Assembly: GCA_034506335.1 (NCBI GenBank)
Contig: JAPDPR010000038.1
Coordinates: forward strand, 1 to 38,305
Source: a candidate division KSB1 bacterium
GTDB lineage: Bacteria; Zhuqueibacterota; Zhuqueibacteria; JANLFK01; Oleimicrobiaceae
Length of the DNA: 38,305 nucleotides
Direction: 5' to 3'
Shown here: one piece after another, positions 26,753-35,684 of the stretch
Layout: each line of letters starts with the position of its first letter
Position numbering within the stretch: position 1 is the first letter of the stretch
Position numbers and translations under genes: made by a program
The notes under the pieces: model-generated
Told to the model about the DNA's origin: nothing
Databases searched by the model: none
What the model saw: the letters and a program-made list of their open reading frames with translations, nothing else

Positions 26753-27678
26753 GGAGAGACCGCGGCGGCAAAGCCCTTTTCTTCCCGTACCACGCGTTCC
26801 CGTCCAGCTGGTGCAGGCAAGAACCCGATGGTGGCAATCGCAGAGTGCCCTGAGAACTCGTGGAAAAGAAAGGAGAGCTCGAGAGCGTCCGCGCAGGCGT
26901 TCGGGAAGCGCTTACGGTACGAAGGTTATCAAGATGACCCCTGGCGAAAGAGGAGGTCCACATGCGCCTCCCCGCAACGGCTGCGCTCGGTGTTCGGCTG
27001 CTGCTGATGCAGCTACAGCTCGTATCAACACAGGAGAATAGCGGAAGCCGGTTAAGACACGTTCACTCCTGGCGGGCGGCGCTCAGCCGCCTCGGTTGCT
27101 CGTCTTTCCTGGTGCAGCGTTCACGCCGCTCGAGACAGGTCTTGCCGCGGGGAGCTCCCATGCACTGGCACACAGCGCCGGTACGGTGGTGCGCGCATCC
27201 CACCTGCCCACTCGCACCTTCAAAATGTGCTTGACCCCCATGGAACAGCGAAGTTGTGCGAGTGAAGCATCCGCTTTGACGCACGGGTCCCTCCGAGCGA
27301 GCCAATGAGGAGAGGACCTCCGGTGAGCCCCTGCGCCACGCACGTGTCCAGCTACTGGCGATGTGCACTTATCAACCCCACCAGCCTGGGGAACTCCCTG
27401 CTGGCGTCAACCGTTCCATGAAGCGGTGGGCAGTTGCGCACTTCGACTACCATTTACGTCTTGAGGATGGCGGGTTCCGCTCTCCCGTTCACAGCAACGG
27501 AGAGGAGGGGAGCGAAGGACCGCCAACCTCCGTGGCCGCGGGGGTGGGAGAATCTTCGGCTCGATCGGCACCTCCTGCTGAGTGGCCCCACTGTCTCTGG
27601 TTGCGCGGGCAGGAGATTCCGCCAAGCAAAGTGGTGGTTGGATTTCACGCTTGTAGGCCGCAATAGGGAGGCACTATT
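26753..27678. other. 926-bp gap without a convincing gene
   Basis: Short open frames here have low-complexity, Arg/Pro/Ser-rich translations with no family resemblance. One feature stands out: a strong ribosome-binding site with a short signal-peptide-like frame at 26962. No promoter with both boxes, tRNA, IS end or CRISPR repeat was found. It may be decayed coding sequence. Confidence 0.5.
26962..27234 (+). pseudogene. Possible remnant of a secreted-protein gene
   Basis: The ATG at 26962 has AGGAGG five bases upstream, the best ribosome site in the gap, and codes for a leader-like start (MRLPATAALGVRLLLMQLQ) followed by 70 Arg/Ser/Pro-rich residues that resemble no domain. This fits a gene that lost its body through frameshifts or deletion, but a chance ribosome site is also possible. 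Confidence 0.22.
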
Positions 27679-28905
27679 ATGCCAAAGCAACCACTCGTGG
27701 TACTGTGGACGGCCGCGATCCTGGCCATGCAGTGCACGCGGGACTTTTCCGTGGAACCGAGTCCCCACCAGGTGCGCGAGCTGACGCCTCTGGAAAAGAG
27801 ACTCAGCGATACCGGCAATCAATTCGGCCTCAAGCTCTTCGCTGAACTCGCACGCCAAGAGGAGGGCAGAAACGTTTTCTTCTCACCGCTCAGCGTGGCC
27901 ATGGCCTTGGGCATGGCGTTCAACGGCGCCGCAGGCACCACCGAGCAGGCCTTCCGCCAGACCCTCCAGCTGGGGGAACTTTCCACCGAGGAGATTAATA
28001 GCTCTTTCCGGAGCCTCATCGAGCTTCTCACCCAGCTGGACCCTTCGGTGACAATGGAGATTGCCAATTCCGTCTGGTACCGGTTAGGCTTCTATGTGGA
28101 GCCCGAGTTCGTTCGGCTGAACAGCACCTACTTCGGCGCCCAGGTGCAAGCGCTGAACTTCGATCTGCCGGGAGCTCCGGCGACGATTAATGCCTGGGTC
28201 AAAGACAAGACTCATGGCCGCATCGCCTCGATCGTCGATCGTATCGATCCCCTCACCATGCTCTACCTCATCAACGCCATCTACTTCAAGGGGACGTGGA
28301 CGCGCAAGTTTGATCCGAACCGGACCCAGGACGATCTCTTCACGGCCTCCGATGGCTCGCAGATGCCATGCCGCATGATGGCCCAGGAGGGCGAGTTCTC
28401 ATATTTCGAGAACGAAGACGTGCAGGCCGTCGATCTGCCTTACGGTAACCGCATGTTCAGCATGGTGGTGCTCCTGCCTAAGAGCGGAGTCTCGCTCGAT
28501 GCACTGGTAGTGGGCCTGGATGCGGAGAAGTGGAGTCGCTGGATAGGGCTTTTTGCCACCCGCAAAGGGCTCCTGCAGCTACCCAAGTTTAAGCTGGAAT
28601 ATGAGGCCGGCCTCAAACCGGCTCTCTCGGCGCTGGGGTTGGCAGAGGCGTTCACTGACACGGCCAATTTCACCCGCATCAACCCACAAGGAAATCTCTA
28701 CATCAGCGAGGTGAAGCACAAGAGCTTTGTGGAGGTAGACGAGAAGGGCACCGAAGCAGCGGCGGCGACTGCGGTGGTGATCGGTGTGACCAGCGTTGAC
28801 CCAAGTCTCTTTGTCATGCGCGTGGACCGGCCATTTCTCTTTGCAATCCGCGACCGGCACTCTGGCACAGTCCTCTTCATTGGCAAGGTGGTCAAGCTCG
28901 CCTGA
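27679..28905 (+). CDS. Serpin (serine protease inhibitor), secreted
   Basis: 408 residues; GGGAGG seven bases before the ATG. The N-terminus (MPKQPLVVLWTAAILAMQC) is a signal sequence, perhaps of a lipoprotein, though the -1 Gln before C19 is not a standard lipobox. A full serpin fold follows: NVFFSPLSVAMALGMAFNGA, LINAIYFKGTW, the breach/shutter regions, SEVKHKSFVEVDEKGTEAAA and a terminal PFLF. The reactive-loop hinge E355-K-G-T-E-A-A-A-A-T364 has the small residues needed for loop insertion, so it should be inhibitory. Counting from the hinge places P1-P1' near T371-S372, but the loop is about three residues longer than in alpha-1-antitrypsin, so the site is uncertain. Likely protects surface proteins from proteases. 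Confidence 0.95.
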   Translation: MPKQPLVVLWTAAILAMQCTRDFSVEPSPHQVRELTPLEKRLSDTGNQFGLKLFAELARQEEGRNVFFSPLSVAMALGMAFNGAAGTTEQAFRQTLQLGELSTEEINSSFRSLIELLTQLDPSVTMEIANSVWYRLGFYVEPEFVRLNSTYFGAQVQALNFDLPGAPATINAWVKDKTHGRIASIVDRIDPLTMLYLINAIYFKGTWTRKFDPNRTQDDLFTASDGSQMPCRMMAQEGEFSYFENEDVQAVDLPYGNRMFSMVVLLPKSGVSLDALVVGLDAEKWSRWIGLFATRKGLLQLPKFKLEYEAGLKPALSALGLAEAFTDTANFTRINPQGNLYISEVKHKSFVEVDEKGTEAAAATAVVIGVTSVDPSLFVMRVDRPFLFAIRDRHSGTVLFIGKVVKLA

Positions 28906-29129
28906 GGCTTAAGGTCAGCGCGCAGACACTCCAAGCCGTTCGCGCAGCAGGAAGCCTTCCGTGTCCGGCGGGCTCTCATGCCGGTGCAACGGGTGTGCAC
29001 CGCCTTGGGGCCGTGTCATGGTTCAGGTGGCGTGACTCCGAGGCCTTCATCGGGCAAAAAATGCGGCGCGATTTGACATCAGAGCCAGTGGCGCCCGGAC
29101 ATTTCTGCGGGGAGGTTGCACGTTTACTC

Positions 29130-29158
29130 TTGACAAAGTGACCGTTTGTGCGTACATT
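29130..29158 (+). promoter_or_regulatory. Sigma-70-type promoter, long leader
   Basis: TTGACA (29130-29135), 17-bp spacer, TACATT (29153-29158), identical boxes and spacing to the polA promoter. The predicted start near 29165 is about 500 bases before the DUF3160 gene, which it probably drives together with the next gene. Confidence 0.55.
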
Positions 29159-29391
29159 GAATGTTGGCTGGTTTAAGCGACGAAGGCGCCGGGGACACGT
29201 CCGCCCGAAACTCTACACACGACCCGCACCGACGATGATCTTCCGGTTCGCCCATTGCCCCTGGGCGCCTCGGCCAGTGCGAAAACGCCGGGACTCCCAC
29301 AACGCGCAGTGGACGCGAAGCTCCTTTGTGCTCCGCGAGTACGCACTGACCCCAGAGTCTTGACTAGCCACGATGGAGGCACGTTTCCGGT

Positions 29392-29425
29392 CACACAAAA
29401 TCAACCTTGCCCCAGCTTTTGTGTG
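29392..29425. repeat. 9-bp perfect inverted repeat in the leader
   Basis: CACACAAAA (29392-29400) and TTTTGTGTG (29417-29425) around a 16-base GC-rich loop. The AT-rich stem does not look like an intrinsic terminator; it could be an RNA element or a DNA operator between the promoter at 29130 and the gene at 29664. Confidence 0.35.
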
Positions 29426-29663
29426 TCGGTTATGACGCACCGCGTACCGCCTGCTTGTTGGTCAGGCGAATGCTCGATGGGAGCCAAGGCGTAGGCGAAA
29501 ACGTCACTTTGGAGACCGGTCTGCAAAAGGCCGACCACCGTGCGCACGCAGGATGTGGAGTTCCTTCGGAGCCCCAGCAGCCACGGAAGCCAGCCCAGCT
29601 TTCTGGTGCACCCATAGGACGGGGGCCTGTATTCCGGCAAGAGAGATGGGGAGAGGCATCGTC

Positions 29664-32429
29664 ATGAAGAGCAGAGTAATCAATGCTGTGGCATGCACCG
29701 CGTGCGGCATGCTGGCCGTGGTCGCAGGCGGTTACGCCCAGATGCTCGCTGACATCACCGCGCCGGTGCACACAGAGTTTGGCCTATATGAACCTTATCT
29801 GGTAACCGCAACGCCGTCAATCCCCCCGTACGGAGTCGCGCCAGATCTCAGCAACGTGGTCAACTCTGCCCAGTTTACCTTCTCACCGGAGGAGCTCTTC
29901 CTGCTGCGGCAAAACCAATTCGTGGTCACTCCGCGCTGCGGAGGAGGCCCGGCCACCGGTTACACGGAAATCTATGACCTCTACAACGAATGCCGGGAGC
30001 AGGAGATTCCCATCCTGGTGACCACCGACGCCATGCTCCACACCTTCCACCTCTGCTTCGACTACATTCTGAAGACCTGTGAGGAGAGGCGATTCTTCGC
30101 CGACCTGAACAACCTCCTCAGCGCGCTCCTTGGTCAAGCCACGCGCGACTACCAGGATTCTGCAACACCTCTGGGCCAGCAGGCAGCCGTGCTCAATCTG
30201 AACTACCTGATCGTGGCCAAGGCCCTGCTGGATACGACCTTTGACAAAGACGGTAATGTCCTCCCGCCCGAGGCTCGGGTCTACGATCAGGAGTTGGAGC
30301 TCATCTACCACCCACCCGGTACGACGCAGTACCCGACCCCGCTGTTTGGGCCGCACTACCTCGAGGACTATACCCAATACAAGCCCCGGGGCCATTACAC
30401 GAAGAGTGATTCGTTGAAGCACTACTTCCGCGCCATGATGTGGCTGGGCAGAATGACCTTTTCTTATGGGGAACCGGACAAGACGCTGGGCGCCCTCCTC
30501 CTGACGCGTTCGCTCCAGAGTCTGCCGGTTGGTGCCAGGGAGGCCAAGCAGGTGTGGGAGGGCATCTACCTGCCCACGGTCTTTTTCGTGGGCAAGAGCG
30601 ATGACATCAACTTCTACCAGTACGACTCGCTTGCGATCGCCGTATACGGCTCGCAGTACCCGGGCCTGAGCGTCGACGCGCTGGCTGACACCTCCAGACT
30701 TGGGCCTTTCATGCGGGCAGCGCAAAAGCTTCCTGCCCCGAAGATCGTTAGCGGCGATGTGATTCCGAACGGGTTCCGCCTGATGGGGCAACGCTTCATC
30801 CCTGATTCTTGGGTGATGGACGAACTGGTGTTCAGCAAGCTCCCGGACCGCATCTGGCCGCGCGGCTTGGATGTGATGGCGGTGCTGGGCTCAGAGCGGG
30901 CTTATGAGCTGCTTGAATGGGATAGGCAGATCTATTGCCACTACGAGAAGCGCCTCAACGAGCTGCGCGCGGAATTTGCCGCCTACCCAGACGCCACTTG
31001 GGCGCAGAACGTGTACTGGAACTGGCTCTACTGCCTGATGCCGCTTCTCTTTCCCAAGGGCGAAGGGTTCCCGGCCTTTATGCAGTCAGTTGCCTGGGTC
31101 GACAAAGAGCTCTTCGCGGCCTTGGCTTCGTGGGCGGAATTGCGCCATGACACTATCCTCTACGCCAAGCAGAGCGGCACCGAAACCGGTGCCAGTCCCC
31201 CTTCCATTTTGCAGCAAGGGTATGTGGAGCCCAACCCCTGGCTCTATGCCCGCTTGGCCTCTCTGGCGCGTTACCTCAAAGCCGGCCTGGATGACCGCGG
31301 GTTGCTTTTCGAAAACTTCCGCTGGTCGCTGGAAAAGTTGGAGGAGCTGCTGCTCCAGCTCAAGACCATCGCGGAAAAAGAGCTCGCGAACATTTCCCCG
31401 ACAGGCCAGGAGTATTCTACCATCTGCGACATTGGCCGCACCATCGAGGCTATTGTGAAGTTTTCGCCCTGGGGCGGAGAGGGTACAGCCCCGGGCGAAG
31501 CGGACGAAATGCCGGTGATTGCCGACGTACACACGGATCACAACAGCGGCAATGTCCTGGAAGTGGGGGTGGGTTACCCGTACGCCATTTACGCGATTTG
31601 CCCGGTGGAGGGAGAGCTGAAGATCGCCAAAGGGGCGGGATTCGCCTACTACGAATTCATCTCGCCGGAACGGCTCACGGATGAGCAGTGGCGAACGATA
31701 TTGCAAAAGGGTGAGCAGCCAGCCCATCCGGAGTGGGCTGCCTCCTTCTTGGCCGAGGTGGGCTGGGTAAACTCCACGCCATCCCCTTACTACACCCGGC
31801 AGAGGAACCTCTTCGGCCTGGTGGCTACAGTGTCTCCGGACACGGTGCGAGCAGGGGAGCCGGTGGACGTGTCGATTGTCCCCACGGTCATGGGCTATCC
31901 CCTTTTGGCCATGCCGCTCATCACTGTGACGGCTCCAGATGGCTCGCTGCTGCAAAGGCTGGCCGCCATGGAAAGCGGCTATGGCTACCGTGCCACGGTA
32001 GAAACCACGGATTTCCCAGAGGGCGTGCTCTGGGTTGCTGTCCAAGGAGCGCTGCGGGACTGGGGAGGGGTCATAGACACCGTGCGGTATCGAACACGGC
32101 TAGTGGTGCGTTCGACGCAAAGCGTGCAACCACACCCCCCGGCGAATGCCCGCGCCTTCGCCTTGCTTCCCGGCTATCCCAATCCGGCGAGTGGCAAGGT
32201 AACGCTTACGTATTGGCTGCCTGCGGCGCAGGCGGTAGAGTTCAGCATCTATGACCCACGGGGGAGATTGATTCGCCTCCAGGCCTGGGGTGCCCAGAGC
32301 GCCGGGGAACATCAGCTGCAATGGGATGGAATGGATGAAAACGGCCAACAGGTCCCTGCAGGCGTCTACCTTGCTCGAGTGCGAGCAGGGTCGCAGGTCG
32401 CCCACCAAAAGCTGGTTTTGACTCGTTGA
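29664..32429 (+). CDS. DUF3160-family secreted protein with T9SS sorting tail
   Basis: 921 residues from ATG 29664, which starts a signal peptide (MKSRVINAVACTACGMLAVVAGGYAQ); an open frame continues 5' but lacks sense. The body (about 45-760) matches my memory of DUF3160 proteins: YNECREQEIPILVTTDAMLH, FHLCFDYILK, MMWLGRMTF, QVWEGIYLPTVFFVGKSDD, MGQRFIPDSWV, LPYLD-free but with TILYAKQS, KLKTIAEKE-like helices and VADVHTDHNSGNVLEVGVGYPYAI split over residues 655-680. A short beta-sandwich and a sorting tail (about 845-921, GYPNPASGKVTLTY, SIYDPRGRLIRLQ, ending HQKLVLTR) follow. The function of DUF3160 is not established. The next gene starts 25 bases later, so the two are probably one operon. 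Confidence 0.83.
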   Translation: MKSRVINAVACTACGMLAVVAGGYAQMLADITAPVHTEFGLYEPYLVTATPSIPPYGVAPDLSNVVNSAQFTFSPEELFLLRQNQFVVTPRCGGGPATGYTEIYDLYNECREQEIPILVTTDAMLHTFHLCFDYILKTCEERRFFADLNNLLSALLGQATRDYQDSATPLGQQAAVLNLNYLIVAKALLDTTFDKDGNVLPPEARVYDQELELIYHPPGTTQYPTPLFGPHYLEDYTQYKPRGHYTKSDSLKHYFRAMMWLGRMTFSYGEPDKTLGALLLTRSLQSLPVGAREAKQVWEGIYLPTVFFVGKSDDINFYQYDSLAIAVYGSQYPGLSVDALADTSRLGPFMRAAQKLPAPKIVSGDVIPNGFRLMGQRFIPDSWVMDELVFSKLPDRIWPRGLDVMAVLGSERAYELLEWDRQIYCHYEKRLNELRAEFAAYPDATWAQNVYWNWLYCLMPLLFPKGEGFPAFMQSVAWVDKELFAALASWAELRHDTILYAKQSGTETGASPPSILQQGYVEPNPWLYARLASLARYLKAGLDDRGLLFENFRWSLEKLEELLLQLKTIAEKELANISPTGQEYSTICDIGRTIEAIVKFSPWGGEGTAPGEADEMPVIADVHTDHNSGNVLEVGVGYPYAIYAICPVEGELKIAKGAGFAYYEFISPERLTDEQWRTILQKGEQPAHPEWAASFLAEVGWVNSTPSPYYTRQRNLFGLVATVSPDTVRAGEPVDVSIVPTVMGYPLLAMPLITVTAPDGSLLQRLAAMESGYGYRATVETTDFPEGVLWVAVQGALRDWGGVIDTVRYRTRLVVRSTQSVQPHPPANARAFALLPGYPNPASGKVTLTYWLPAAQAVEFSIYDPRGRLIRLQAWGAQSAGEHQLQWDGMDENGQQVPAGVYLARVRAGSQVAHQKLVLTR

Positions 32430-32454
32430 ATCGCGCAGAAGGGAGAGCAAGCCC

Positions 32455-34590
32455 ATGAGGAGCACACTCGAGTTCGATTTTGTCTATCTGGCCCACCTCA
32501 CCGAAGTTGGGTTAAAGCCCCTGAGTCGCTGGGAGAAACCGGTAGGACCAGAGGGCCATCGCTTGCTTCGCCGGTTGCGCCTGCGGACTGCCACCGCGCA
32601 GCGGCTCCTTCAAAACGGCGACCGTACCACCGAATTGCTCTTCTCCCGCACGGAGTTGCCCATCGAGCTCTACGTAAAGCAGTTTGATCACCGCCCCATC
32701 ACCAAGTCGGCCGCAGAACGGCGCGTGGAGGGCTTCCTCTTCGGCTACCCACCCTGTTGCGTGGAATCGTTCCTGCGCCATGGCTATCAGCCCAATGGTC
32801 TGCCGGAAGAAGACCAGCGTCTCTTCTTCCATTGGGCCTGCCCCGACTGTGCGGTGACTCCGTTGTTGGTGCCCCATTATCGGGCTGTGTTCGAGGAATG
32901 TCAGCGAAAGTTTGGCTCTCAGAGGTCCCCCGTGGGTAGAGGGAGAAGACTGCCGCAATGTGCTGCCGCGGCGGCAATGGTGGCCACCCTTGCGGGTGCT
33001 GCTCTGGACAAAGCTTTCGGCCAGGACCCTCACTGGCTCCCCCTTGCGCCAGGGCTGGACCTTAATCGCAACTACCTCCTCGACCGTGTGGAAGAGGGAC
33101 TGCTTGGCCTTTCCTCCGATACCACGGCTCATGCGCTGGCGGCGGAAGTGATGGTCGCCATCAATCGACTTCCGGCTTCGCCGACGCCCGGTGCCACCTA
33201 CATCGAGCACTTCCCCCAGTGGGGCCTGGAAAAGTGCAGCATCTGCGGCGCCGACGTGAACATGGGCTTTGTCGTGGTCACCAACGATGCGCTCAAGGAG
33301 TCGACAACCTTGCCGTACATTGCCCTTCACTACCTGGAGCATGGAAGTATCTCTTTTGCTGGGGAGCTGCACCAGGGCCGCGTGCACCTCCTGCGGCTCC
33401 TCCGCATCCTTGGCCTTGCCGACAACGTGCACCTGCTGCAGTTAGACCTGAACGGCGACAGCGACGACGACGGCCTCCCTGACGCCAGCGAAGCGCGACT
33501 TGGCTTTTCTCCGGGGGTGGCAGACAGCGACAGCAACGGCGTAGTGGACGGCCTCGAGGTAAGCCTGGATTGGGCGGCGGAGATCAATGCGCTGCCAAGC
33601 GTCTGCAGCTGCGCCCCGCCGTCCGATCGGGTCTACCGCGTGGAACATCAAGCCAAAGGACTGGAGACCTGCGCCGTATGCGGCGAGCTGGTGAACATGG
33701 GCTACGTGGAAATCGTCAACCCCATGGAGCGCTTCGTGGTGGAGATGCCCTACATTGCACTGCACTACTTGCAGCACGGCAGCTTTGCCTACGAGGGTGA
33801 CGTGCACGGCCGCGGCGCGGAAGAACCACGCACTATCGATTGCGTGCTGCACTCTTCCGGCGGCTACCACCAGCTGCCCATCGACGGGGACCGTGACGGG
33901 GACGCTTTGCGCGACGATGAGGAAGGCCACCTCGGTACCGATCCTGAGGTGCTCGACAGCGATGGTAATGGGGTGCCAGATGGGGCGGACCTGGCCTGGC
34001 AAGTGCACCAGCTTGTGCAAACTCTCCCCGCGGAGCCCCGACCCGATGGCCCGTACCTGCGCCATTTCATGCAGCGCGGCGTGGAGCAATGTGCCATCTG
34101 CGGCGTCTGGGTAAACATGGGTTTTGTCCGGCTGGTGAATCCAGTCCAGAACGACTCCTTGGACGTGCCCTACATCGGCATGCACGTGTTGGAGCATGGG
34201 GCGTTCACCTATGACGGCAATGTGCACGGGCAAGGGCGTGTTGATCCGCTGCGCCTGGCGAAGTTGCTGGATCTGAAGACCCACGTGCCTGGGCCTGCAT
34301 CTCCGACGCCCTCCGGCTTCCGGCTCCACAATGCGCAACCCAACCCCTTTGGTTCGTGGACTAATGTGTCTTTCGAACTCGGCGCAGCGGGCTTGGTGAA
34401 GCTTGACGTCTACAATATCCTCGGCCAAAAAGTGCGCACGCTGGTGGATGAATGGCGGCCCGCTGGGAGACACCAGGTGCCGTGGGACGGTCGTGGCCAG
34501 GGAGGGTTGCCGCTTTCCCCAGGACTCTACTTCTGCAGGCTGAAAAGCCAGCGGTTCGAGAGCACGATCAAGGTTTTCTACCTCCGCTAG
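32455..34590 (+). CDS. Three-fold Cys/His repeat protein with Asp-rich calcium-type repeats and T9SS tail
   Basis: 711 residues, not assignable to a named family. An N-terminal domain (about 1-155) has FGYPPCCVESF (C101, C102) and HWACPDCAV (C129, C132) and no signal peptide. A basic-hydrophobic-small stretch (about 161-190, ending AFGQ) looks like an internal signal or anchor. Then come three units (about 200-327, 328-467, 474-600). Each has an Asp-rich or degenerate repeat (DLNGDSDDDGLPDASE, DGDRDGDALRDDEE), then H-x7/8-C-x2-C-G-x2-VNMG, PYI-x2-H-x3-HG and a last H. Cys pairs are C261/C264, C406/C409, C546/C549; paired His H292/H296, H437/H441, H577/H581; last His H306, H451, H591. A sorting tail (about 615-711) ends KVFYLR. 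Possibly a metal- and calcium-binding surface protein. Confidence 0.85.
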   Translation: MRSTLEFDFVYLAHLTEVGLKPLSRWEKPVGPEGHRLLRRLRLRTATAQRLLQNGDRTTELLFSRTELPIELYVKQFDHRPITKSAAERRVEGFLFGYPPCCVESFLRHGYQPNGLPEEDQRLFFHWACPDCAVTPLLVPHYRAVFEECQRKFGSQRSPVGRGRRLPQCAAAAAMVATLAGAALDKAFGQDPHWLPLAPGLDLNRNYLLDRVEEGLLGLSSDTTAHALAAEVMVAINRLPASPTPGATYIEHFPQWGLEKCSICGADVNMGFVVVTNDALKESTTLPYIALHYLEHGSISFAGELHQGRVHLLRLLRILGLADNVHLLQLDLNGDSDDDGLPDASEARLGFSPGVADSDSNGVVDGLEVSLDWAAEINALPSVCSCAPPSDRVYRVEHQAKGLETCAVCGELVNMGYVEIVNPMERFVVEMPYIALHYLQHGSFAYEGDVHGRGAEEPRTIDCVLHSSGGYHQLPIDGDRDGDALRDDEEGHLGTDPEVLDSDGNGVPDGADLAWQVHQLVQTLPAEPRPDGPYLRHFMQRGVEQCAICGVWVNMGFVRLVNPVQNDSLDVPYIGMHVLEHGAFTYDGNVHGQGRVDPLRLAKLLDLKTHVPGPASPTPSGFRLHNAQPNPFGSWTNVSFELGAAGLVKLDVYNILGQKVRTLVDEWRPAGRHQVPWDGRGQGGLPLSPGLYFCRLKSQRFESTIKVFYLR

Positions 34591-34713
34591 GAGCGGCGCC
34601 CGTTGAGCCTAACCGGAGGGGGAGCGGCTAATGGTCGCAAATAGGCGGAGCGGTATGTAAGAAAAAAAGACTCATGAACTCACGGAAGCTGTCGGCGTAA
34701 AGGATCTGTGGCC

Positions 34714-34732
34714 GCAGGGGGTACCCCCCTGC
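34714..34732 (+). terminator. GC-rich hairpin after the Cys/His repeat gene
   Basis: GCAGGGGG, loop TAC, CCCCCTGC: a perfect 8-bp stem in the 259-bp gap between 34590 and the next gene. It has AAAGG rather than a T-run after it, so it could be a weak or Rho-assisted stop, or an mRNA-stabilising end. The remainder of this gap shows nothing else. Confidence 0.4.
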
Positions 34733-34849
34733 AAAGGAATGATGGCCTAGAGCCCGCGCGTACATCGCAGGGAAAGGCGGAGCAGACTGGAGCTGTGTGA
34801 CTGCTGTCGAGGCAACCAGGCGGTAAGATTGCGCGAGGAGGTGTGCCCT

Positions 34850-35650
34850 ATGAACGCGCGAAGAGTGTTGTTGTGCGCCTTGTTGCTCGGCCTGGCCTGC
34901 GCCAGGCACCCGCAAGGAGCAGTGTACGTCGGCTCTACCGACAAGCTGGTGTTTGGCTTTGACGAGAATGGGAGGGTGCTGTGGAAGTCCTCATTGGGAG
35001 GCTTCCGAGCATGGAAGTTCAGTGACTCCATGTGGCTTGCCCACAGCATTGACCCGCCAATTCTCGTAGCCCTGGAACCCAAGACTGGAAAAGAGCTGTG
35101 GCGCTGGTCTGCTGAGGGCCTGCTCGTGGGAGTAGGCGGCGACAGCATCCCACCAGATTGCACCTTGGTGGCCTGCACGGTGGAAACCGCCACCGAAATG
35201 GTGCACGTCCGACTGCATCCAGAGACAGGGCAGGTACTCGCGAGCTGGAGCCGGCCCAACGAACTGCCCTGGCGACAGCCGCGCCCAGGGGCCATGTGCT
35301 CAGCTGAGGGGCTCCAGAAGCTGATTGCGGTCGTTTTCTCTTCTTCAAGCGCCTTTGGCTTTGACGAGAACGCGAAAATGGTCTGGCGCCTTCCCTTCCG
35401 TCCGGAAGAAAACCCCTGCCATCTTGACCCCCGGCTCGTCATCCTGCGCACGGAAATGGGCCTTCGGGTCGTTGACCGGCAAACGGGCACCGTGCTGTGG
35501 GAAAGACAATACCCCTCATCCATCGAGTTTGTGAGTGCGGGCAGGGACTATGTGCAGGCAACACTTGCCGACGGCACCTGTCGGCTGTACGAGGCGGTCA
35601 CGGGGAAGCCATACCAGCCCAAAGAAGTCGGGGTAGCAGTGCGGCCGTAG
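34850..35650 (+). CDS. PQQ-like beta-propeller lipoprotein
   Basis: 266 residues from ATG 34850 (AGGAGG eight bases upstream). The leader MNARRVLLCALLLGLAC suggests lipidation at C17, with an imperfect lipobox (G-L-A-C). The rest is made of short propeller-like repeats: VYVGSTDKLVFGFDENGRVLWKSS-type blades (residues about 24-46), LVALEPKTGKELWRW, VRLHPETGQVLASW, AFGFDENAKMVWRL, LRVVDRQTGTVLWERQ and CRLYEAVTGK. These are W-motif blades as in PQQ-dependent dehydrogenase-like and BamB-like proteins; with five or six blades it is short for a closed propeller. No enzymatic residues seen. It leads a set of co-directional secreted-protein genes (next starts 34 bases on). Confidence 0.78.
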   Translation: MNARRVLLCALLLGLACARHPQGAVYVGSTDKLVFGFDENGRVLWKSSLGGFRAWKFSDSMWLAHSIDPPILVALEPKTGKELWRWSAEGLLVGVGGDSIPPDCTLVACTVETATEMVHVRLHPETGQVLASWSRPNELPWRQPRPGAMCSAEGLQKLIAVVFSSSSAFGFDENAKMVWRLPFRPEENPCHLDPRLVILRTEMGLRVVDRQTGTVLWERQYPSSIEFVSAGRDYVQATLADGTCRLYEAVTGKPYQPKEVGVAVRP

Positions 35651-35684
35651 GCCAAACGATGTGGAGACTGGTAGGGAGGTGCTC

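Larger units (their letters stand above)
28906..29663. other. 758-bp gap with a promoter and a hairpin but no convincing gene
   Basis: After the serpin stop there is a small inverted repeat (CGGTGCA/TGCACCG, arms 28982-28988 and 28996-29002). A strong promoter-like pair lies at 29130-29158, about 500 bases before the next start codon, and a 9-bp inverted repeat at 29392-29425. Translations in all frames look random. The stretch downstream of the promoter could be a long leader or an unrecognised non-coding RNA. Confidence 0.5.

Noticed and set aside
29030..29105. Extra promoter at TTGACA near 29073
   Set aside because: No -10 box at 16-18 bp; the TTGACA at 29130 has a proper partner.
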